Shown here piece after piece: positions 1 through 4,152 of a stretch of DNA of 6,547 nt. Position numbers and translations under genes: made by a program. The first letter of the stretch is position 1; every line of letters starts with the position of its first letter. A model generated the notes under the pieces. It was not told the DNA's origin. It worked only from the letters and a program-made list of their open reading frames with translations, and ran no database searches. Source of the DNA: Bacteroidales bacterium (lineage in GTDB: Bacteria > Bacteroidota > Bacteroidia > Bacteroidales > VadinHA17); NCBI GenBank assembly GCA_017882245.1, contig JADGPV010000101.1:1-6547 (forward strand), in the 5' to 3' direction.

Positions 1-1
1 A

Positions 2-433
2 GATCAGTGGGACCAGGTTATCACCGTCAACCTCAAATCCGTCTTTAATCTCACCAAGGCTGCCATAAAGCCAATGATGAAGCAGAAGAGCGGGTCAATC
101 GTCAATATGAGTTCGGTGGTAGGTGTGACAGGTAATGCCGGCCAGGCTAATTATTCTGCTTCCAAAGCAGGGATACTCGGGCTGACCAAGAGTGTTGCGA
201 AGGAGCTGGGGTCGCGAAATGTCAGATGTAATGCCATAGCCCCGGGGTTTATCCTCACTGAGATGACCAGCAAGTTGCTTGATGATGTCAAGAGCGACTG
301 GATATCGAAGATTCCTCTTCGCCGGGGCGGACTGCCTGAGGATGTGGCTAATGTGGCGCTGTTCCTGGCATCGGATCTCTCATCGTACGTGACGGGACAG
401 ACGATAAATGTCTGTGGTGGTATGGTTATGTAA
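2..433 (+). CDS. fabG: 3-oxoacyl-[acyl-carrier-protein] reductase FabG, C-terminal part (5' end cut by window edge)
   Basis: FabG reduces 3-oxoacyl-ACP to 3-hydroxyacyl-ACP with NADPH in each round of type II fatty-acid synthesis, in the cytoplasm. The open frame runs from base 2 to a TAA at 431-433, giving 143 residues. The family is normally about 245-250 residues, so roughly 105 N-terminal residues, including the glycine-rich NADPH-binding motif, lie to the left. The short-chain dehydrogenase catalytic tetrad is visible in fragment numbering: Asn10 (TVNLKSVF), Ser38 (NMSSVVG), Tyr51 and Lys55 (YSASK). The PG motif after the active site (AIAPGFI) and the C-terminal GQTINVCGG segment, typical of FabG, are also present. 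The match in active-site context is closer to FabG than to other reductases of the superfamily, but a FabG paralogue cannot be excluded without the N-terminus. The downstream neighbour is a promoter-like box, then RNA genes, so this is probably the last gene of its unit. Confidence 0.9.
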   Translation, partial: DQWDQVITVNLKSVFNLTKAAIKPMMKQKSGSIVNMSSVVGVTGNAGQANYSASKAGILGLTKSVAKELGSRNVRCNAIAPGFILTEMTSKLLDDVKSDWISKIPLRRGGLPEDVANVALFLASDLSSYVTGQTINVCGGMVM

Positions 434-440
434 ATTTAAT

Positions 441-467
441 TTTGAATTAATTATTTTATTATATTTG
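441..467 (+). promoter_or_regulatory. Bacteroidota-type promoter for the candidate small RNA / tRNA-Thr unit
   Basis: A perfect TAnnTTTG -7 box (TATATTTG) lies at 460-467 and a TTTG -33-like box at 441-444. The 15-base gap between them is shorter than the usual roughly 19-21, which is a weakness. The predicted start near 471-475 coincides with the first base of the closing stem of the candidate RNA at 473. The box begins seven bases after the fabG stop codon, in very AT-rich DNA. Confidence 0.5.
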
Positions 468-469
468 CA

Positions 470-556
470 TCGGCAGGGCGCTATTCCCTCAAGCACGAGG
501 AAATGCAGCGAGACATAATTATTCCACACTTATTTCTTACGCGCCCTGCTTTTTTT
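470..556 (+). ncRNA. candidate small RNA of about 85 nt with terminator-type closing stem
   Basis: Nothing codes here, but the segment has defined ends. A -7 box ends at 467. A 9-bp GC-rich arm, GCAGGGCGC, lies at 473-481. Its perfect complement, GCGCCCTGC, is at 541-549 and is followed by seven T (550-556). The 59 enclosed bases can fold two ways. One is a hairpin TTCC(C)TC/GAGGAA at 484-502 with a six-base loop. The other is a longer apical arm, GGAAATG at 499-505 pairing with CAT (514-516) plus TTCC (522-525), leaving a wide internal bubble. A closing stem, a central bubble and an apical arm resemble the layout of 6S RNA, including the short 6S-Flavo type, but I cannot confirm homology. 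The alternative is that the stem is simply a long-looped terminator of fabG, or a leader of the tRNA-Thr transcript, which starts 12 bases after the T-run. Confidence 0.45.
541..556 (+). terminator. 3' arm and T-run of the terminator closing the candidate RNA
   Basis: GCGCCCTGC at 541-549 pairs perfectly with 473-481 and is followed by TTTTTTT. The 59-base loop is long for an intrinsic terminator, so the internal hairpin probably forms first and brings the arms together. It would also stop read-through from fabG, for which no other terminator is visible. Confidence 0.5.
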
Positions 557-567
557 ATTATATATAT

Positions 568-639
568 GCCTCCTTAGCTCAGTGGTAGAGCAGCTCACTC
601 GTAATGAGCAGGTCGTGGGTCCAACTCCCATGGGAGGCT
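568..639 (+). tRNA. tRNA-Thr, anticodon CGT
   Basis: A full cloverleaf can be drawn. The acceptor stem is 568-574 with 632-638 (seven pairs, the last T·G). The D arm is 577-580/588-591, with G18G19 in a short seven-base loop. The anticodon stem is GCTCA/TGAGC (593-597/605-609) around the loop CTCGTAA, with anticodon CGT at 600-602. The T stem is GTGGG/CCCAT (615-619/627-631) and the discriminator is T639. It decodes ACG (Thr). The CCA end is not encoded and must be added afterwards. The T-loop reads TCCAACT, so the almost invariant T55 (pseudouridine) is C. The gene lies 11 bases after the T-run of the candidate RNA, leaving no room for a separate promoter outside that RNA. Confidence 0.93.
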
Positions 640-771
640 CTGGGTTGAAGTTGGGAGTTAGGAGTGAACTAAAGTGACTAAAGTCAGTTGATTGAAAGAA
701 TTTTGAACTGACAGCAGACAACCGATAACAGACAACAGACTGTAGGACCGCAGGACTGCAAGACTATAAAG
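640..771. repeat. spacer between tRNAs built of short degenerate repeats
   Basis: The 132 bases between the two tRNAs contain no gene. They hold short imperfect tandem or near-tandem repeats: actaaagt twice with a 9-base period (668-675, 677-684), acagcagacaac (711-722) against acagacaacagac (728-740), and aggaccgc/aggactgc (744-751, 752-759) followed by aagac. The pieces are too short and degenerate for a CRISPR or a mobile element. No clear -7 box precedes tRNA-Gly, which may therefore be transcribed together with tRNA-Thr. Confidence 0.5.
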
Positions 772-844
772 GCGGGAATAGCTCAGTTGGTAGAGCATCA
801 GCTTCCCAAGCTGAGGGTCGCGAGTTCGAATCTCGTTTCCCGCT
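772..844 (+). tRNA. tRNA-Gly, anticodon CCC
   Basis: The cloverleaf is regular. The acceptor is GCGGGAA/TTCCCGC (772-778/837-843), with mostly Watson-Crick pairs. The D arm is 781-784/793-796. The anticodon stem is TCAGC/GCTGA (798-802/810-814) around the loop TTCCCAA, with anticodon CCC at 805-807. The T arm is GCGAG-TTCGAAT-CTCGT (820-836) and the discriminator is T844. It decodes GGG. CCA is not encoded. A terminator-like hairpin begins seven bases downstream (851-876). The last 16 bases of this tRNA plus three flanking bases recur at 1000-1018. Confidence 0.95.
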
Positions 845-847
845 CAA
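829..847 (+). repeat. 19-bp direct repeat, copy 1 (3' end of tRNA-Gly)
   Basis: AATCTCGTTTCCCGCTCAA is identical to 1000-1018. It covers the T-loop end, the 3' T stem, the acceptor 3' strand, the discriminator and three bases beyond the tRNA. Homology continues into the hairpins that follow each copy. Confidence 0.9.
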
Positions 848-850
848 ATA

Positions 851-876
851 AAAAGGGCTGCGCAAGCAGCCTTTTA
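851..876 (+). terminator. intrinsic terminator of tRNA-Gly
   Basis: The stem GGCTGC (856-861)/GCAGCC (866-871) carries a GCAA tetraloop. It is preceded by AAAA and followed by TTTT, which can extend the stem across one bulged G. It directly follows the tRNA and would end the tRNA transcript. Confidence 0.7.
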
Positions 877-930
877 TTATTCAGCCTGACCGACCCTGAT
901 TTATCAGTGGGAGGGTAGGATAAATAATTA

Positions 931-957
931 AAGTTAGCCACGTCAGTGGCCTTTTTA
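931..957 (+). terminator. second terminator-like hairpin
   Basis: GCCAC (937-941) pairs with GTGGC (946-950) around a GTCA loop, followed by C and five T (952-956). The five-pair stem is weaker than the flanking two hairpins but has the same layout: A-rich lead, stem, four-base loop, T-run. It may be a decayed copy of the same element or a back-up terminator. Confidence 0.45.
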
Positions 958-999
958 TTTGATTGCATCCCCTCAGAGATCCTGCGCCGCAGGCGCAAC

Positions 1000-1018
1000 A
1001 ATCTCGTTTCCCGCTCAA
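1000..1018 (+). repeat. 19-bp direct repeat, copy 2 (orphan tRNA-Gly 3' end)
   Basis: This is an exact copy of 829-847, placed 171 bases downstream, without the rest of a tRNA in front. A terminator-like hairpin follows (1020-1050), then the sequence tTTAgacTGACCTG, which resembles TTCAGCCTGACCG after the first copy. The shared flank suggests duplication of a tRNA-plus-terminator unit followed by decay of the 5' part. The alternative is an attachment-site scar; no integrase is present in the window. Confidence 0.75.
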
Positions 1019-1019
1019 C

Positions 1020-1050
1020 AAAAGAAGGTTGCGACAGCAGCCTTCTTTTA
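1020..1050. terminator. strong bidirectional terminator between the tRNA region and the convergent secreted-protein gene
   Basis: AAAGAAGGTTGC (1021-1032) pairs with GCAGCCTTCTTT (1037-1048) in 12 pairs including one T·G, with a GACA loop. T-runs occur on both strands. On the plus strand it ends any remaining tRNA transcript. On the minus strand it lies about 20 bases after the stop codon at 1070-1072 and serves the convergent gene. Confidence 0.75.
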
Positions 1051-1069
1051 TTTAGACTGACCTGCAAGT

Positions 1070-1789
1070 TCAGAACTGCTCAAGGATTGAGATAACCGCC
1101 ATCTCCGCGTCACCTTCGGATTTGCCTTCAAATCCCTTTTCAATCAGTTCTTTCTTATCGGGAAACATCTTTACAAGTGACTTTTTATTTAACTGGACCC
1201 GGTGAAAAATACTATCAGACCCTTCTATAAAATACTTATTGACAGGCTTGAATTCATCATATCGGATGTCAGGACTGTAGACACGTTTGTAATCAGCTTC
1301 GACAAATTTCTTTTCCGGTATCTTGATAAACTGATCAGGACCTTTCTTAAGAATCTGACAGAACTTATTCCCCTCAATTTGTTTCTCAAAGCCAATATCC
1401 CTGGTCGTCCTGTAAATCAATTGTTTACCGTCCTTGTAAACAATCAGTTCGGTAATAGTATCTGAAGGGATCTCCCTAAGTGCTCCTGTAGCGGAAGGCA
1501 TGAATATCAGCGTGTTATTCACAACATCAATATCGCTTTTCAGCTGGATGTATTTCTCCTGCCCCCTGACAAGGATCGCTGACGTAATAAGAGTATCAAA
1601 CAACCTGGTCGTCCCTTTAACCCCTTCGTACCTGTTATCAAAGCCCACAGCACCGGTATAAGGTGCAAGGTTTGCAATATCCTGCAGGTTTTTCATGCCC
1701 GTAGCCCCGGATTGATACGCGACTGTGTTCTGCGCAAATATGTTCACGACACTCAGAAGTGATACAAATAAAATTATGATTCTTTTCAT
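1070..1789 (-). CDS. secreted protein of unknown function
   Basis: I do not recognise a named family. The protein has 239 residues from the chosen ATG. Translation begins with a textbook Sec signal: MKR, a hydrophobic core (IIILFVSLLSVV) and a probable cleavage site near FA/Q at residue 19-20, so the mature protein should be exported to the periplasm or envelope. No lipobox Cys is visible. A further in-frame ATG lies 12 bases upstream (1801), but it would put MSDG before the signal, so 1789 is preferred. The mature part is a soluble alpha/beta-looking chain with no transmembrane segment. Its C-terminal part contains KKSLVKMFPDKKELIEKGF. That lysine-rich 'FPDKK' tail is, from memory, common in small secreted Bacteroidota proteins of unknown role. 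The gene is monocistronic by context: own promoter-like box upstream (1851-1858), shared terminator downstream. Confidence 0.8.
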   Translation of the reverse strand: MKRIIILFVSLLSVVNIFAQNTVAYQSGATGMKNLQDIANLAPYTGAVGFDNRYEGVKGTTRLFDTLITSAILVRGQEKYIQLKSDIDVVNNTLIFMPSATGALREIPSDTITELIVYKDGKQLIYRTTRDIGFEKQIEGNKFCQILKKGPDQFIKIPEKKFVEADYKRVYSPDIRYDEFKPVNKYFIEGSDSIFHRVQLNKKSLVKMFPDKKELIEKGFEGKSEGDAEMAVISILEQF

Positions 1790-1850
1790 ACCGTCGCTCA
1801 TTTATTCTTAGTCATAATCCGGAGGCAATGCTGGTTTGCCTGCCAATGAA

Positions 1851-1858
1851 CAAAGTTA
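1851..1858 (-). promoter_or_regulatory. -7 box for the secreted-protein gene
   Basis: Read on the minus strand, TAACTTTG is a perfect TAnnTTTG. It lies in the 102-base gap between the M48 stop (1892) and the start at 1789, predicting a leader of about 55 bases. No convincing TTTG is seen at the -33 distance. The predicted leader can form a small hairpin, GGCAA/TTGCC (1836-1840 with 1824-1828, loop of seven). Confidence 0.45.
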
Positions 1859-1891
1859 CGATCAATAATTGTTCCAGAGTTCTTCTTTGTG

Positions 1892-2827
1892 TCAGAATTG
1901 TTTCAGAATCTCAATTCTTTTTTCGATGGGGGGATGGGTCATGAATATCATACTGAAAGAAAATGATGCTGGCCTGATCTTTTTATCCTGCGGATTCTCA
2001 ATAAAAAGCTGTGCCACATCATTACGTTTGACTGCCTCTATCCGGGGATCAATGGAAATCTTCTCCAATGCTGAGGCAAGTGCAAGAGGATTCTTCGTCA
2101 TGAGGGCCGAGCCGCCGTCAGCCATATATTCCCTTTGCCTTGAAATTGCAAACCTGAAGATGGATGACAGTAAATAGCCCAGGGCAGCAAGAAGCAGGGC
2201 AACAATGACCACGCGGCCATCTTTCTTCCCTCTGCCTCCTCCGCTGAACCTTACTGAGCGTACAATTGCCTCGGTAAGAAAGGCAAATATGCCTACAAAA
2301 ACTATTGACACGATCAGCAGCCTGACGTCCCTGTTCCTGATATGTGTGAGCTCATGCGCTATCACAGCCTCAAGCTCCGCGTCGTCAAGCTTGTTGATAA
2401 TGCCCCTGGAGAGGGAAACAGTGAACGTTGGTTTGCTCATTCCGCTGGCAAAGGCATTCAGCGATTCATCCTCTATTATGTTAATTTTTGGCATCGGCAT
2501 ACCACAGCTGATGCAGAGATTCTCAACAAGATTATAAATCCTCATATTCTCTTTCCGGCTCAGCGGGACAGAACCAGTAGCACTTTCAATCATCTTCGTA
2601 TGAGAAAACCAGGCTATGATAAACCATAACAATACCGCTATCGAAACCCATGGTACTGTTCTCAAAAACCATTGGTTGGCATAGTCAACCCTATATCCGG
2701 GCTCGGGCTGAACAAAGAAAATAAAAAGCCATACCAGCCCGAAAATTACAGCTGGAAAGAGAATAAGCAATAGAACTGACTTGAAATTATTGTTCCAAAT
2801 CTGTCTGTTGAGACCGATATATTTCAT
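1892..2827 (-). CDS. M48 family membrane zinc metalloprotease (HtpX-like)
   Basis: This is a 311-residue integral-membrane endopeptidase of the M48 family, whose members degrade or clip membrane and envelope proteins. The zinc-binding HELTH motif is at residues 158-162 (His158, Glu159, His162). The probable third ligand is Glu233 in REYMAD, and the C-terminal family signature HPPIEKRI is at 298-305. Four hydrophobic segments are apparent, near residues 18-39, 57-74, 168-187 and 205-226, the HtpX-type topology with the catalytic helix between pairs two and three. A glycine/lysine-rich linker (SGGGRGKKDG) sits at 195-204. The ATG at 2825-2827 is six bases after the lemA stop, with AAGG just upstream, so the genes are translationally close. 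All catalytic residues are intact. Pairing with LemA is recurrent in bacteria, but the substrates are unknown. I leave the symbol blank because true HtpX and other M48 membrane proteases are not separable here. Confidence 0.92.
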   Translation of the reverse strand: MKYIGLNRQIWNNNFKSVLLLILFPAVIFGLVWLFIFFVQPEPGYRVDYANQWFLRTVPWVSIAVLLWFIIAWFSHTKMIESATGSVPLSRKENMRIYNLVENLCISCGMPMPKINIIEDESLNAFASGMSKPTFTVSLSRGIINKLDDAELEAVIAHELTHIRNRDVRLLIVSIVFVGIFAFLTEAIVRSVRFSGGGRGKKDGRVVIVALLLAALGYLLSSIFRFAISRQREYMADGGSALMTKNPLALASALEKISIDPRIEAVKRNDVAQLFIENPQDKKIRPASFSFSMIFMTHPPIEKRIEILKQF

Positions 2828-2833
2828 CTGCCT

Positions 2834-3388
2834 TTAAAAATTCAATTTAGGCGCCTCCTCAACCATCGTCCTCTTTTCGCCCAGATCGTACATTGTTTCA
2901 CGTTTGAATCCGAACATACCTGCAAGAAGGTTTGACGGGAATGTTTCAACGGCGTTATTCAGCTCTTTCGTAGCTGAGTTGAAGAACCTGCGTGCTGCTG
3001 CGAGTTTGTTCTCAATGTCTGAGATTTCTCCCTGAAGCTGCATGAAATTCTGGCTGGCCTTCAGATCAGGATAAGCTTCCACGGCAACCCTTAGTCCCTG
3101 CAGTGCTGACGAAAGTCTTCCGTCAGCTGCAATCTTTTCATCAATACCTTTAGCCTCAATGGCACTCGCACGGGCCTTGGTTATTTCCGTAAGTACGGTG
3201 CTCTCATGCTTCATGTAAGCCTTCACGGCTTCAACCAGCTGAGGTATCAGATCGAGACGCTGCTTCAGCTGGACATCAATGTCAGCAAAGGCATTCTCAC
3301 GGTTATTCCTGAGTTTAACCAGTCTGTTGTACAGCCCAACAGCAAGTAAAGCCAGGGCCGCAAGGATAATAAGTAATGCTACGAACAT
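2834..3388 (-). CDS. lemA: LemA family protein
   Basis: LemA proteins are anchored by one N-terminal membrane helix and carry a long helical domain; their function is not established. From the ATG at 3386-3388 the protein has 184 residues, close to the usual length of about 185. A hydrophobic helix at residues 2-21 leads into the family signature YNRLVKLRN, then AFADIDVQLKQRLDLIPQLVEAV and KAYMKHE, and later LQGEISDIENKLAAARRFFN. The near-C-terminal region has the typical FPSNLLAGMFGF. A longer reading uses GTG at 3449-3451 (205 residues) and overlaps the HD gene by 13 bases. I prefer the ATG because the extra stretch is AT-rich, unlike LemA N-termini, and gives an unusually long tail before the helix. 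It is followed after six bases by the M48 gene. Confidence 0.9.
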   Translation of the reverse strand: MFVALLIILAALALLAVGLYNRLVKLRNNRENAFADIDVQLKQRLDLIPQLVEAVKAYMKHESTVLTEITKARASAIEAKGIDEKIAADGRLSSALQGLRVAVEAYPDLKASQNFMQLQGEISDIENKLAAARRFFNSATKELNNAVETFPSNLLAGMFGFKRETMYDLGEKRTMVEEAPKLNF

Positions 3389-3438
3389 GTTTGAATAGTT
3401 TTGATTTATGAATGTAAAAATACCATTTTTAATTGTCT

Positions 3439-4080
3439 TCAGCTGTTCCACTCTCTATAAAACTGCTCAAGATACTTTACCATAAAATCATGCCTTTCAC
3501 CTGCCAGTTTTCGTCCTGTGTCAGTGTTCATCAGGTCCTTCAGATGAAGCAGCTTCTCGTAGAAATGATTGACGGTGGATGATGCGTGTGACCTTGCAGC
3601 GGCGAGGTTCGGCGGGTTGGCATAACCCTCCCTCGGGTCATATATCTCATTACCGGCAAATCCTCCGTAATTGAATGCCCTGGCAATGCCTATGGCGCCC
3701 ATCGCATCGAGCCTGTCGGCATCCTGGACAATCTGCAGTTCGTCACTTTTTAGAGCATCGTGCTTCCCCTTGGAGAAAGAAATACTTTCATTTATGCTTA
3801 CAACCTCATCTATAATTCCCGGGTCTACACCCTGTGAGCTCAGTATCCTTCTGATTTCTGCAGGCCCGTCATGTGAGGTAAATTTGCTGTCACCTATATC
3901 ATGCAGCAATGCCCCAAGTTCAATGATGTAACTGTCGCCCTTCCCTTCACACTCATTGATATGTAGTGCCAGCCTCACAACTCTCTCAATATGAGACCAT
4001 CCGTGGCCGCTATCGTGCTTTTGTACAGCTTCCCTGACAAAATCTTCGACAAATTTCAATATCTGTGTTTTATCTGTCAT
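3439..4080 (-). CDS. HD-domain phosphohydrolase (YedJ/YpgQ-like)
   Basis: A metal-dependent phosphohydrolase of the HD superfamily; its closest look-alikes are the YedJ/YpgQ group of small HD proteins, which are thought to act on nucleotides. The protein has 213 residues from the chosen start. Metal ligands are visible: His30 in HGWSHIERV, His60-Asp61 in ALLHDIGD, and the late Asp in VQDADRLDA (Asp120/Asp122), followed by the group-typical MGAIGIAR. No signal or membrane segment is seen, so it is cytoplasmic. The frame is open further up to a TTG at 4107, but that codon would lie inside or upstream of the predicted -7 box (4105-4111), and the ATG at 4078-4080 gives a normal N-terminus. It is the first gene of the minus-strand run HD–lemA–M48; the link of an HD enzyme to LemA/M48 may be only positional. 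Confidence 0.88.
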   Translation of the reverse strand: MTDKTQILKFVEDFVREAVQKHDSGHGWSHIERVVRLALHINECEGKGDSYIIELGALLHDIGDSKFTSHDGPAEIRRILSSQGVDPGIIDEVVSINESISFSKGKHDALKSDELQIVQDADRLDAMGAIGIARAFNYGGFAGNEIYDPREGYANPPNLAAARSHASSTVNHFYEKLLHLKDLMNTDTGRKLAGERHDFMVKYLEQFYREWNS

Positions 4081-4104
4081 GACATTCAACAGGCTTTTCA
4101 GCCA

Positions 4105-4111
4105 CAAAATA
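4105..4111 (-). promoter_or_regulatory. -7-like box for the HD–lemA–M48 operon
   Basis: The minus strand reads TATTTTG, one base short of TAnnTTTG and identical to the box before rpmB. A TTTA lies about 21 bases upstream. The start would fall near 4098, giving a short leader to the ATG at 4080. Confidence 0.35.
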
Positions 4112-4115
4112 TTGA

Positions 4116-4123
4116 TAATTTTG
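4116..4123 (+). promoter_or_regulatory. -7 box for cinA
   Basis: TAATTTTG is a perfect TAnnTTTG in the 72-base gap between the divergent HD gene and cinA. The predicted start is near 4130, about 20 bases before the cinA ATG. The -33 element is weak (TTTC at 4096-4099). Confidence 0.45.
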
Positions 4124-4152
4124 CCTCACCTTTAAATTAAGTTGACCAAGAT

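Noticed and set aside
470..556. SRP (4.5S) RNA as identity of the small-RNA candidate
   Set aside because: A GGAA and a GCAGC occur, but they are not placed in the conserved domain IV arrangement with a tetraloop and symmetric internal loop.
530..721. Minus-strand open frame of 63 codons
   Set aside because: It crosses tRNA-Thr and the small-RNA terminator; the composition is not protein-like and no start context supports it.
640..771. CRISPR-like repeats between the tRNAs
   Set aside because: The units are 8-13 bases, degenerate and lack regular spacers; no cas genes are in the window.
851..1050. Small mobile element (MITE-like) between the two 19-bp repeats
   Set aside because: No terminal inverted repeats are visible; the repeats are explained by the tRNA end and terminator copy.
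798..1067. Minus-strand open frame of 89 codons with internally repeated peptide (ERETR...)
   Set aside because: It is the antisense of tRNA-Gly, the 19-bp repeat and the terminators. The repeated peptide comes from the duplicated tRNA end.
1869..2629. Plus-strand open frames opposite the M48 gene
   Set aside because: They are antisense to an intact, motif-bearing protease gene and show no recognisable domain.
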